Positions 1 through 8,396 of a stretch of 14,324 bases of DNA are shown here, in pieces. Made by a program: the position numbers and the translations under genes. The stretch comes from an uncultured Pseudomonadota bacterium (GTDB taxonomy: Bacteria > Pseudomonadota > Gammaproteobacteria > Steroidobacterales > Steroidobacteraceae), in the NCBI GenBank assembly GCA_903910215.1, contig CAIVYV010000343.1, positions 1 through 14,324 on the forward strand. Reading direction: 5' to 3'. The notes under the pieces were generated by a model, which saw only the letters and a list, made by a program, of their open reading frames with translations, was not told where the DNA came from and made no database searches. Numbering within the stretch: position 1 is the first letter of the stretch; each line of letters begins with the position of its first letter.

Positions 1-1
1 A

Positions 2-1300
2 TTTCGCGGTCTCAAGTGTTCGCGTGTGTTGTTGGTGGGCCAGGGCAAACTGGAAGTCTCACGCCGCCATTGGCGCAAGGCACTCACGAGCTCGGTAGCA
101 GCATTGGCGAAAACGCGGGTGCGTTCTGCGGCGATCGCGCTGACCCGCCCCGCCACCCGCGATCTCGACGACTACCTCTACACGCGCTCTGCCGTAGAAG
201 CCGCCAGTGCAGCGCTGTATCGCGTCAACGATCTGAAATCCGGCAAAAAAGCGCCTCCGCCCGCACTCGAAGCCATCAAGTTCGCTGGGGTTCGTCCCAC
301 TTCGGCAGCCGCCGCAAGACGTGGCATCGTGCACGGCCTCGCATCGGCTAACGGTTCCAAACTGATGCGCGATCTCGCCAATTTGCCGGGTAACGTCTGT
401 ACCCCGACCTATCTCGCCGAGCAGGCATTGGCGTTAGCGGCGCGTCACGACCGAATCAAAGTTCGCGTGCTCGATGAGGCCGAAATTCGCGCCGAAAAGA
501 TGGGCTGCTTCCTTGCCGTCACCCGCGGCAGCGACGAACCGCCCAAGTTCATCGTGGTCGAGTACAAAGCTCCGCGCGCGGCACGCGCGCCGGTTGTGCT
601 GGTTGGAAAGGGCATCACCTTCGATACCGGCGGCATCTCACTCAAAGATCCGGGCGCGATGGACGAAATGAAGTTCGACATGTCGGGGGCCGCAACGGTC
701 ATCGGCATGATGTCGGTGGTGGCCGAACTTGGCCTCAATCTGAACGTCGTCGGCTTGGTGCCGACCTGCGAGAACATGCCGAGCGGCCGAGCGATCAAGC
801 CGGGTGATATCGTCACGAGCGCGGCGGGTCTCACGGTGGAAATTCTCAACACCGATGCGGAAGGTCGCTTGATCCTCTGTGATGCCCTGCAATATTCGCG
901 TCGATACAAACCGCAAGCGGTCATCGATATCGCAACGCTCACCGGTGCCTGCGTCATTGCGCTCGGCCATCACCACACGGGCGTGATGACCAACGACGAC
1001 AAGCTCGCTGCGGAATTGGTCGAATCCGGCGTACGCGCTGATGATCGCGCGTGGCAGATGCCACTCACCGACGAATATGGCGAGCAGCTGCGGAGCAACT
1101 TTGCCGATATGGCCAACGTGGCGGGGCGCGATGGCGGTGCGATCACCGCGGCCGCCTTCCTCGGCAAGTTCACTGAAGGTCTGCGCTGGGCCCACATGGA
1201 TATTGCAGGCTCGACGTATGTCGGCGGTGCAGCGAAGGGCAGCACCGGTCGACCGGTCGCGCTGCTGTCGGACTTCCTGTTGCGACGCGCCAGCCGCTAA
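2..1300 (+). CDS. pepA: Leucyl aminopeptidase (M17), 5' partial
   Basis: This is a cytosolic manganese/zinc aminopeptidase of the M17 family that removes N-terminal residues, leucine among others, during peptide turnover; in E. coli PepA also binds DNA in Xer recombination and carAB control. The frame is open from base 2 with no stop, so the true start lies outside the window. By alignment with the roughly 500-residue E. coli protein, about 70 N-terminal residues are missing. The catalytic half is intact: the metal and active-site block GKGITFDTGG lies near nt 605-634, the DMSGAA metal-ligand block near 677, and the M17 signature NTDAEGRL starts at nt 848. The C-terminal stretch resembles E. 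coli PepA closely (SNFADMAN, GGAITAAAFL, HMDIAGS, GRPVALL). It ends 9 bases before valS. In E. coli holC lies between these two genes; here nothing does. A GTG at 26 is an internal Val codon, not a start. Confidence 0.97.
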   Translation, partial: FRGLKCSRVLLVGQGKLEVSRRHWRKALTSSVAALAKTRVRSAAIALTRPATRDLDDYLYTRSAVEAASAALYRVNDLKSGKKAPPPALEAIKFAGVRPTSAAAARRGIVHGLASANGSKLMRDLANLPGNVCTPTYLAEQALALAARHDRIKVRVLDEAEIRAEKMGCFLAVTRGSDEPPKFIVVEYKAPRAARAPVVLVGKGITFDTGGISLKDPGAMDEMKFDMSGAATVIGMMSVVAELGLNLNVVGLVPTCENMPSGRAIKPGDIVTSAAGLTVEILNTDAEGRLILCDALQYSRRYKPQAVIDIATLTGACVIALGHHHTGVMTNDDKLAAELVESGVRADDRAWQMPLTDEYGEQLRSNFADMANVAGRDGGAITAAAFLGKFTEGLRWAHMDIAGSTYVGGAAKGSTGRPVALLSDFLLRRASR

Positions 1301-1309
1301 TCGTTCACG

Positions 1310-4105
1310 ATGGACAAGTCCTACTCACCGCTCGACATCGAACGGCGCATTTACGAGCGCTGGGAATCGTCGGGCCTGTTCGCCCCTACGGGCGACGGCG
1401 CTGGCTACTGCATCGTGATTCCTCCGCCCAACGTCACGGGCACGCTGCACATGGGGCACGCGTTCCAAGACACCGTCATGGACGCCCTCACCCGCTACCA
1501 CCGTATGCGTGGCGAGGCGACGTTATGGCAGCCGGGCACCGACCACGCAGGTATCGCCACTCAGATGGTGGTCGAGCGCCAGCTCGAGGGAGAAGGGTCA
1601 AGCCGCGCCGCACTAGGCCGAGATGCCTTCATCGAACGTGTCTGGAAATGGAAAGGTGAGTCCGGCGGCACGATTGCGAGGCAGATGCGTCGCCTCGGCG
1701 CTTCGGTTGACTGGTCGCGCGATCGCTTCACGATGGATGAGGGCCTCTCGCAGACCGTAACCGAAGTCTTCGTACGCCTCTACGAAGAAGGACTCATCTA
1801 CCGCGGCAAACGACTCGTGAACTGGGATCCGGTGCTACAAACGGCCGTCTCGGATCTTGAAGTACTAAGCAGCGAAGAAGACGGGTCGCTATGGCATCTG
1901 CGCTACCCGCTAGTCGATGGCAGCGGTCATCTCGTCGTGGCAACGACACGTCCGGAGACCATGCTCGGCGACACCGCCGTCGCGGTGCATCCGGATGATG
2001 AGCGCTATCGGCATCTCATCGGCCAGCAGCTGCGGTTGCCGTTGACCGACAGGACGATTCCGATCATCGGCGATACCTATGTCGATCCCGAATTCGGATC
2101 TGGGTGTGTGAAGATCACCCCGGCACACGATTTCAACGATAACGAAGTCGGCCTGCGTCACCAGCTTGCGGTCATCAACGTCTTCACCCCCGATGCGAAG
2201 ATCAACGAAAACGCGCCTGCCGAACTGCAAGGTCTCGATCGTTTCGAGGCGCGCGCACGCATCATCGAAAAACTCTCCGAGCAAGGGCTGCTCGAGCGCA
2301 TCGACAAGCACAAGTTGATGGTGCCGCGGGGCGATCGCTCAGGGTCGGTGATCGAGCCGTATCTGACGGACCAGTGGTACGTCAAAATCGCGCCGCTCGC
2401 CGAGCCTGCTGTCGAAGCCGTGACCTCCGGAAAGATCAAGTTCGTACCTGAAAACTGGTCGCGCACCTATTTCGAGTGGATGCGCAATATCAAAGATTGG
2501 TGCATCAGTCGCCAGCTGTGGTGGGGTCACCGCATCCCCGCTTGGTACGACGATCAGGGACGCATCTACGTCGGTCACTCAGAAGCGGAAGTCCGTGCCA
2601 AACACTCAATCGCCGCTAGCGTTACCCTCAAGCAGGACGACGACGTTCTAGACACCTGGTTCTCCTCTGCCCTCTGGCCGTTCTCCACGCTCGGCTGGCC
2701 TCAGTCGACCAGCGAATTGCAGCGCTTCTACCCCACCTCGGTGCTCGTCACGGGCTTCGACATCATTTTCTTCTGGGTCGCCCGGATGATCATGATGGGC
2801 ATGAAGTTCATGGGCGATGTGCCGTTCCGAGAGGTGTATGTGCACGGACTCGTACGCGACTCCGAAGGCCAGAAGATGTCGAAGTCGAAGGGCAACGTGC
2901 TCGACCCACTCGATATCGTCGATGGCATCGCCCTCGAGGATCTCGTTCGCAAGCGAACGACGGGCCTGATGCAACCGCGGCTCGCTCCGAGCATCGAGAA
3001 GGCAACTCGCAAGGCGTTCCCAGACGGCATCGAATCGCACGGTACCGACGCGCTGCGTTTCACATTTGCTTCGCTCGCGACGCAGAGCGCCGACATCCGC
3101 TTTGATCTCGCGCGCGTTGGCGGCTATCGCAACTTCTGCAACAAGCTCTGGAATGCCTCGCGTTTCGTGCTGCTGATGCTCGAGGATGAAGCCGGCAAAC
3201 CGCTCGATCCACAGCTGTTAACCGGCGAAATTGCACCGGGAGTCGTAGATCGCTGGATCGTATCTCGCTTGGGGCACACCCTGCGCGAAGTCGATCAAGC
3301 ATTTGCCGATTATCGTTTCGACTACGCAGCTTCGGCGCTTTACGAATTCACTTGGTACGAGTTCTGCGACTGGTACCTAGAGCTCGCCAAACCGATCCTG
3401 CAATCGGAGCAGAGCAGCGAAGCTGCGCGCCGCGCCGTCCGTCGTACGCTTGTGCAGGTGCTCGAAGCGCTGCTACGCGCGCTGCACCCCTTGATGCCTT
3501 TCATCACGGAAGAAATCTGGCAGCGCGTGGCACCGCTTGCCGGCACGGCTGCCACTCGTGGTGGCACGCTCATGACGGCCAGTTGGCCCAACGCAGCCCA
3601 ATACGGTGCGGACTCGGATGCCGAAGCCGATGTGGCCTGGATCAAAGCTTTCGTGCTCGGCATTCGCCAGATCCGCGGCGAGATGGACATCAGTCCGTCT
3701 CGCAAACTCGGTGTACTGATCGAGAATGCCAGTGCCGACGATAGGCGCCGTCTCGATTCGCAAAGCTCTTACCTTGCGCGTCTCGCAGGCCTCGAGTCGT
3801 TGCGCGAACTTGCCGCTGGCGAGACCGCTCCGCCCTCGGCACTGGCCGTCATCGGTGATATGCGGGCGATGGTGCCCATGGAAGGTCTCATCGATCCGCA
3901 GGCCGAGGTGGCTCGTCTCGAGAAGCGCGCAGTCAAGACGCGCGACGAAATTCAAAAGGCGCGTAACAAGCTCGCCAATGAAAACTTCGTGCGCAATGCA
4001 CCGCCCGAGGTTGTCACTCAAGAACAAGGCCGCGTCGCCGACTTCGAACGCACACTCGCCAGTATCGACTCGCAGTTGCAGCGCGTTCGAGCTCTGCTGA
4101 AGTAG
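1310..4105 (+). CDS. valS: Valine--tRNA ligase (ValRS)
   Basis: Class I aminoacyl-tRNA synthetase that charges tRNA-Val and hydrolyses misactivated or mischarged threonine. The 931 residues are close to the E. coli length. The catalytic HMGH (HIGH) motif is at residues 47-50 and KMSKS at 522-526. The CP1 editing domain is between them, with TTRPET at 212-217 (T217 aligns with E. coli T222, important for editing) followed by VKITPAHDFND. The tRNA-contacting segments DWCISRQLWWGH and GYRNFCNKLWNASRF are intact. The last 70 or so residues are charged and heptad-like, matching the C-terminal coiled-coil arm of ValRS. The ATG at 1310 is the first start after the pepA stop, which is in the same frame 9 bases upstream; there is no Shine-Dalgarno sequence before it. 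It is probably co-transcribed with pepA and the peptidase gene downstream. Confidence 0.99.
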   Translation: MDKSYSPLDIERRIYERWESSGLFAPTGDGAGYCIVIPPPNVTGTLHMGHAFQDTVMDALTRYHRMRGEATLWQPGTDHAGIATQMVVERQLEGEGSSRAALGRDAFIERVWKWKGESGGTIARQMRRLGASVDWSRDRFTMDEGLSQTVTEVFVRLYEEGLIYRGKRLVNWDPVLQTAVSDLEVLSSEEDGSLWHLRYPLVDGSGHLVVATTRPETMLGDTAVAVHPDDERYRHLIGQQLRLPLTDRTIPIIGDTYVDPEFGSGCVKITPAHDFNDNEVGLRHQLAVINVFTPDAKINENAPAELQGLDRFEARARIIEKLSEQGLLERIDKHKLMVPRGDRSGSVIEPYLTDQWYVKIAPLAEPAVEAVTSGKIKFVPENWSRTYFEWMRNIKDWCISRQLWWGHRIPAWYDDQGRIYVGHSEAEVRAKHSIAASVTLKQDDDVLDTWFSSALWPFSTLGWPQSTSELQRFYPTSVLVTGFDIIFFWVARMIMMGMKFMGDVPFREVYVHGLVRDSEGQKMSKSKGNVLDPLDIVDGIALEDLVRKRTTGLMQPRLAPSIEKATRKAFPDGIESHGTDALRFTFASLATQSADIRFDLARVGGYRNFCNKLWNASRFVLLMLEDEAGKPLDPQLLTGEIAPGVVDRWIVSRLGHTLREVDQAFADYRFDYAASALYEFTWYEFCDWYLELAKPILQSEQSSEAARRAVRRTLVQVLEALLRALHPLMPFITEEIWQRVAPLAGTAATRGGTLMTASWPNAAQYGADSDAEADVAWIKAFVLGIRQIRGEMDISPSRKLGVLIENASADDRRRLDSQSSYLARLAGLESLRELAAGETAPPSALAVIGDMRAMVPMEGLIDPQAEVARLEKRAVKTRDEIQKARNKLANENFVRNAPPEVVTQEQGRVADFERTLASIDSQLQRVRALLK

Positions 4106-4120
4106 CGAGGTCGACCATCC

Positions 4121-4939
4121 GTGGCTCGCGTTCTGATCATTTTGCTACTCATCGCGATCGTGCTGGCGTGGTGGTATCTGCGCAAGAAGCGAAGCGTGGC
4201 TCCTCTAGAGTCACTGGAGACAAGGACCGCTCGCTGGCAGAGCTTGCTCGAGCGCGACTGGCCGATGTGGCAGCGGCTTCCTGCTGAACAACGAGCTACC
4301 TTGCTAGATCGTCTCGAGCACTTCCTCGAGCGCGTCCCCTTCACCGGGGCACACGGTCTCGTCGTAACCGAGGAAATGCGCGTCCTGGTGGGCGCGCAAG
4401 CCTGCCTCATCACCTTGGGCAGCGACGACTATCCGTTCGACGATCTGCACGGTGTCACGATGCATCGGGACGAATTCGTCGTCGAAGAGGCCGTGGAGGA
4501 TGAGGACACCGGTGTTGTCACCGAGGGCTACCAAACCCTATCTGGCCAAGCGATTGAGTCCGATCGCATCGTGTTGTCGTGGAAAGACGTGCTCGAATCG
4601 GTGCGCCGCCAAGATGGCTACAACGTGGTGATCCACGAATTCACACATTTTCTCGAGCACACCCGTCCGGGCGGCGATCGTGCTGCCCGCGTGGCTCTAG
4701 AGTCTTGCTTAGCGGAACTGCGTTCCGCGGTCGACCGTGGTGAGCAGACGCTGCTCGACCCTTATGGTGCCGAGGACATCACAGAGTTTCTGGCGGTCGC
4801 AGCGGAGTTTTTCTTCGAGCGTTCAACAGAATTGCGGGAGCAGCATCCGTTACTTTATGTCTTGTTGCGAGACAGCTTCCATCTCGATCCGGCGAGTTGG
4901 GAGGCACCTGTCGCTCTACCATCGCAGACAGAGCACTGA
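4121..4939 (+). CDS. Membrane-anchored M90 (MtfA-like) zinc peptidase
   Basis: Putative zinc metallopeptidase of the M90/MtfA family. E. coli MtfA is a soluble aminopeptidase that binds the repressor Mlc and so affects ptsG; whether this protein does so is unknown. The metal site is visible as HEFTH at residues 172-176 with a downstream glutamate, E229, in EFLAVAAEFFFE, as in the family. Other family-like stretches are RIVLSWKDV before the HExxH and the C-terminal DSFHLDP. Unlike E. coli MtfA, it begins with a hydrophobic segment (residues 3-19, VLIILLLIAIVLAWWYL) followed by RKKR, which predicts a single anchor with the catalytic domain in the cytoplasm. The GTG start is the only one that keeps this segment; a GAGG lies 10 bases upstream. 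It follows valS by 15 bases and ends 3 bases before the convergent acyltransferase gene. The family call is firm; the physiological role is not. Confidence 0.87.
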   Translation: MARVLIILLLIAIVLAWWYLRKKRSVAPLESLETRTARWQSLLERDWPMWQRLPAEQRATLLDRLEHFLERVPFTGAHGLVVTEEMRVLVGAQACLITLGSDDYPFDDLHGVTMHRDEFVVEEAVEDEDTGVVTEGYQTLSGQAIESDRIVLSWKDVLESVRRQDGYNVVIHEFTHFLEHTRPGGDRAARVALESCLAELRSAVDRGEQTLLDPYGAEDITEFLAVAAEFFFERSTELREQHPLLYVLLRDSFHLDPASWEAPVALPSQTEH

Positions 4940-4942
4940 TCG

Positions 4943-5536
4943 TCAGCGAAAGTTCTCGGGGTGCCGCGCCATGTCAGCACGAAAGAACGACTTCAGTTGC
5001 GTGTAATCGGCAGCGTAGTCATCACGCGGTAATAGCGGCTCACCGATCAATACGCGTCGCTGACCAAAATCGAGCGCCACGGGCACGATCGGCACACCCG
5101 CGGCGAGCGCGATGTGGTGATAGCCTTTCTTCCACCCTTCAACGGCGCTGCGAGTCCCCTCGGGCGCAATGACGAGCATCATCTTCTCGCGCTTGGCGAA
5201 CTCGGCATTCGAACTCTGCACCACGTTACCGGCCTGACTGCGATCCACCGCTACGGCACCCAGATAACGACCAAGCGGCCCCCACGGCCCCTTCAATGCC
5301 GTGTGCTTGGCCATCCAATTGGCATCGAGACTCAAGGCGAAGTAAGTCAGGATCCCAACGACAAAATCCCAGTTTGACGTGTGCGGTGCCACGATGACGA
5401 CGAACTTACGATGACTCGGGAAGTTACCCTCAATACGCCAACCCATCAGCCAAAGACCCAGGATGCCGAAGGGACGACGCCACCAACTTCGGACCTGAGG
5501 TACGTCGATCGGTGGCTTTGGGAATCGGCTGCTCAT
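4943..5536 (-). CDS. PlsC-like lysophospholipid acyltransferase (LPLAT)
   Basis: A 197-residue acyltransferase of the PlsC/LPLAT superfamily, which transfers an acyl chain from acyl-CoA or acyl-ACP to a lysophospholipid or related acceptor at the inner membrane. The signature blocks are present: HTSNWD (HX4D) at residues 52-57, giving the catalytic His/Asp pair; GPLGRYLGAVAVDRS at about 86-100; EGTR at 126-129; and VPIVPVA at 148-154. An amphipathic, Trp/Leu-rich N-terminus (residues 18-33) could bind the membrane. It is shorter than typical E. coli PlsC (about 245 residues), and the acceptor cannot be read from sequence, so I do not call it plsC. Its ATG overlaps the stop of the MFS gene (ATGA, 5533-5536), which points to translational coupling. 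It is the last gene of the minus-strand run that begins with pssA. Confidence 0.9.
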   Translation of the reverse strand: MSSRFPKPPIDVPQVRSWWRRPFGILGLWLMGWRIEGNFPSHRKFVVIVAPHTSNWDFVVGILTYFALSLDANWMAKHTALKGPWGPLGRYLGAVAVDRSQAGNVVQSSNAEFAKREKMMLVIAPEGTRSAVEGWKKGYHHIALAAGVPIVPVALDFGQRRVLIGEPLLPRDDYAADYTQLKSFFRADMARHPENFR

Positions 5537-6795
5537 GTGGATTTACGTGCCTCGGGAACTCGCCACAACAACAAGCCTCCGATCAGAAACAGAACGATCA
5601 GCGACGTGATCGACAGTCGCGAATTACCGGTGCTGTATGCCACAGCCGCGATCAACAACGGACCGATGAAACTCGCGAACTTACCCATCATGTTGTAGAA
5701 GCCGAAGAACTCACCGCCCTTCCCCTCAGGCACCAGCCTACCGAAGAACGAACGCGACAAACTCTGCACGCCGCCCTGCACAAGACCGACGACGACCGCG
5801 AGCGCAAAAAACTCCACTACTGAATCGAGAAAATAGGCATACAGCGTTGCCGCCAAATAGACGCTGATGCAAATCAAAATTCCACGCTTCGGACCGATTT
5901 TATTGCCGACCCATCCCAACAGCAGCGCGGATGGAAAGGCAACGAACTGAGTCAATAACAACGCTGCCAACAAACTTGAACTTGGCAAACCGAGGGCCAC
6001 GCCGTAGTCGACCGCCATGGTGTAGATGGTGTGCACGCCATCGATATAGAGCCAATACGCCAATAGAAACAGCGAAATATCTCGATGCGCCCTGATGCGC
6101 CGCAAGGTGTTACCGAGTTCACGCAGACCTGCAGTCAACGATTCAAAGAAAGGCTCGGCAGCAACTTGGCTCGGCCGCTCACGCACATAACGAGCTAGCG
6201 GCAGGGTGAACACCAACCACCAAAGGGCGACGCTCAGGAACGACCACTGCACCGCCTCGGCGGGACCCGACAACCCAAACCAGGCAGGTTTGAGCGTCAT
6301 CAGGACATTGAACGCGAATAAAAGGCCACCACCAAGGTAGCCCAACGAGTAACCGAAAGCCGAGACAGTATCTAGCTCGTGTTCAGAAGCCACGTCGAGC
6401 AAGAGCGCGTCATAGAAAATGTTGGCTGCGTTGAAGCCAATTCCCGCGACGACAAAACAGGCAGCCGCCCATCCCCACTCGCCCTGACCAACGAACGACA
6501 GAGCGGCTGTACCAGCCACACCGATGGAACTGAACAACACGAGTTGGGCTTTGCGGCCGGCCGTTCGATCTGCCAAAGCGCCGAGCACCGGTGCAAGCAG
6601 AGCCACGATGATCCCGGCAATGCCATTGGCAAGGCCCAATCGCGAGGTGCTGACCGTGGGATCGACCCCGGTACTCCAAAACTGCTGGAACAACACGGGG
6701 AAAAACCCCGCGAGCACGGTCGTTGCGAACGCCGAATTGGCCCAGTCGTACAGCGCCCAGGAAACAGTGTCGCGGCGCTTGTACGGGCTTGTCAT
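5533..6795 (-). CDS. UMF1/Atg22-like MFS transporter
   Basis: Polytopic inner-membrane transporter of the major facilitator superfamily, 420 residues, with about a dozen hydrophobic segments. The N-terminal block SWALYDWANSAFATTV (residues 12-27) is typical of the UMF1/Atg22-like family, and the MFS loop 2-3 motif is seen as GALADRTAGRK (72-82). A second characteristic stretch, GLVQGGVQSLSRSFFGRLVPEGKGGEFFGF, is split here only for reference and lies in the C-terminal half. The substrate is unknown: yeast Atg22 exports amino acids, but bacterial members are uncharacterised. I chose the ATG at 6795 over a TTG at 6843 because it overlaps the prfC stop as ATGA (6792-6795) and starts just before the family motif. 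The next gene, the acyltransferase, overlaps its stop in the same way, which raises the possibility of a lipid-related substrate. Confidence 0.9.
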   Translation of the reverse strand: MTSPYKRRDTVSWALYDWANSAFATTVLAGFFPVLFQQFWSTGVDPTVSTSRLGLANGIAGIIVALLAPVLGALADRTAGRKAQLVLFSSIGVAGTAALSFVGQGEWGWAAACFVVAGIGFNAANIFYDALLLDVASEHELDTVSAFGYSLGYLGGGLLFAFNVLMTLKPAWFGLSGPAEAVQWSFLSVALWWLVFTLPLARYVRERPSQVAAEPFFESLTAGLRELGNTLRRIRAHRDISLFLLAYWLYIDGVHTIYTMAVDYGVALGLPSSSLLAALLLTQFVAFPSALLLGWVGNKIGPKRGILICISVYLAATLYAYFLDSVVEFFALAVVVGLVQGGVQSLSRSFFGRLVPEGKGGEFFGFYNMMGKFASFIGPLLIAAVAYSTGNSRLSITSLIVLFLIGGLLLWRVPEARKST

Positions 6796-8381
6796 GCCGA
6801 GTGTGCCTGCTCGCGCGTTTCGCGGAAAACGATACCGGGCCAACGCTCGATCGTGAGCTCGAGATTGACCCTCGATGGAGCAAGATATACGAGCGCTCCG
6901 CTGTGATCTACCGCGAGGTGATCGTAGGCTTTCTGGCGGAACTCCTCGAGCTTCTTGGCATCATCGCACTGGATCCAGCGGGCCGTCTGAACGCTGATCG
7001 GCTCGAATGCACATTGGACGGCGTATTCGTCCTGCAGCCGGAAAGCCACCACCTCGAACTGCAACTGACCAACGGCGCCGAGGATCTGATCGTTATTGCG
7101 CAGGGGGCGAAATAACTGCGTCGCGCCCTCCTCGCACAGCTGGCCGAGACCCTTGGATAACGCCTTCATCTTGAGTGGATCTTTGAGCACCGCGCGCCGA
7201 AACATTTCAGGCGCAAAGTTGGGGATACCGGTGAAACCGAGCTTCTCACCTTCGGTGAAAGAATCGCCGATGTTGATCGTGCCGTGGTTATGCAGACCGA
7301 TGATGTCACCTGCGTAAGCATCTTCGGCAGCAGAGCGATCGGAGGCAAGAAAGGTCAAGGCATCGGCCACACGAACATCCTTGCCAAGACGCACATGGTG
7401 CATCTTCATGCCTTTGGTGTATTTCCCTGAGCAGAGTCGCAGGAACGCGATGCGATCGCGGTGCATCGGATCCATGTTGGCTTGGATCTTGAAGACAAAA
7501 CCCGTCAACTTTTCTTCCTGCGGCTGTACGCTGCGCTGACGAGTCTCGCGGGCTAAGGGGCCTGGCGCGTCGCGCGTGAACGACTTCAACAACTCTTCGA
7601 CGCCGAAATTCGAGATGGCCGAACCGAAGAAAACCGGTGTCTGCTTGCCAGCACGATAGGCTTCGAGATCGAAGCTTTGCGTTGCGCCTTTGACCAGTTC
7701 GATCTCATCGTCGTAGGCACTAGCGGCCATGCCGAGCAACTCGCGCCCCTCTGGACTACGCAACCCTTCGATCACGATGTTCTCGCCGACGCGTCCTTTC
7801 TCACCAGCCTCGTAAACGTAAATTCGATCTTCGATGAGGTGATAGATCCCCTTGAGCTCGCGACCCATACCGATCGGCCAGGTGATGGGCGCCGTCGCGA
7901 TACCGAGTACTTTCTCGATCTCGTCAAGCAACTCAATCGGCGCTCGTCCTTCGCGATCGAGCTTGTTGATGAAGGTCATGATCGGTGTGTCACGTAGGCG
8001 ACAGACCTCCATCAACTTGATGGTGCGCTCCTCGACTCCCTTTGCGCAGTCGATAACCATCAAGGCGGAGTCGACTGCCGTCAGCGTGCGGTAGGTGTCT
8101 TCCGAGAAATCTTCGTGTCCTGGCGTGTCGAGCAGATTGACGACGCAATCGTTGTACGGAAACTGCATCACCGACGAAGTGACCGAGATTCCACGCTGCT
8201 GCTCGAGCCGCATCCAGTCAGAGGTGGCGTGCCGTGCTGCCTTGCGCCCTTTGACGGTACCGGCAAGCTGGATAGCGCCCCCGAACAACAACAACTTTTC
8301 CGTGAGCGTAGTCTTGCCGGCGTCAGGGTGGGAGATGATCGCGAACGTACGACGCCGCGCGACTTCGTCGCTGAGTTTCAT
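6792..8381 (-). CDS. prfC: Peptide chain release factor 3 (RF3)
   Basis: Translational GTPase that promotes recycling of RF1/RF2 from the ribosome after peptide release. At 529 residues it has exactly the E. coli RF3 length. The G-domain motifs are SHPDAGKTT (P-loop, residues 17-25), the switch I region with QQRGISVTSSVMQF (61-74), DTPGHEDFSEDTYR (85-98) and NKLD (139-142). The RF3-specific stretches WPIGMG and VFFGSAISNFGV are also present. The ATG at 8381 matches the E. coli N-terminus in position; it lies 17 bases after the last base of rimI's coding sequence region, with no Shine-Dalgarno visible in the short gap. E. coli also keeps rimI and prfC near each other (rimI-yjjG-prfC), though yjjG is absent here. 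Its TGA overlaps the ATG of the MFS gene. Confidence 0.99.
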   Translation of the reverse strand: MKLSDEVARRRTFAIISHPDAGKTTLTEKLLLFGGAIQLAGTVKGRKAARHATSDWMRLEQQRGISVTSSVMQFPYNDCVVNLLDTPGHEDFSEDTYRTLTAVDSALMVIDCAKGVEERTIKLMEVCRLRDTPIMTFINKLDREGRAPIELLDEIEKVLGIATAPITWPIGMGRELKGIYHLIEDRIYVYEAGEKGRVGENIVIEGLRSPEGRELLGMAASAYDDEIELVKGATQSFDLEAYRAGKQTPVFFGSAISNFGVEELLKSFTRDAPGPLARETRQRSVQPQEEKLTGFVFKIQANMDPMHRDRIAFLRLCSGKYTKGMKMHHVRLGKDVRVADALTFLASDRSAAEDAYAGDIIGLHNHGTINIGDSFTEGEKLGFTGIPNFAPEMFRRAVLKDPLKMKALSKGLGQLCEEGATQLFRPLRNNDQILGAVGQLQFEVVAFRLQDEYAVQCAFEPISVQTARWIQCDDAKKLEEFRQKAYDHLAVDHSGALVYLAPSRVNLELTIERWPGIVFRETREQAHSA

Positions 8382-8396
8382 GGGCGATATTGTCGC

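Noticed and set aside
445..957. 170-residue minus-strand frame opposite pepA
   Set aside because: Lies wholly antisense to an intact, motif-rich pepA; low-complexity Ser/Thr/Arg composition and no family motif.
638..1195. 185-residue minus-strand frame opposite pepA
   Set aside because: Another antisense shadow in GC-rich codons; rich in His/Arg, no domain pattern.
3473..4027. 184-residue minus-strand frame opposite the valS 3' end
   Set aside because: Fully antisense to the conserved ValRS C-terminal region; no recognisable protein features.
4913..4934. Inverted repeat GCTCT / AGAGC near the end of the peptidase gene
   Set aside because: Stem of only 5 pairs with a 12-base loop and no T-tract; not a credible terminator.
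5381..5698. 105-residue plus-strand frame across the acyltransferase/MFS junction
   Set aside because: Antisense to two coupled genes, no motif, no Shine-Dalgarno.
6379..6906. 175-residue plus-strand frame across the MFS/prfC junction
   Set aside because: Antisense to two well-supported genes that are joined by an ATGA overlap; composition is typical of a shadow frame.
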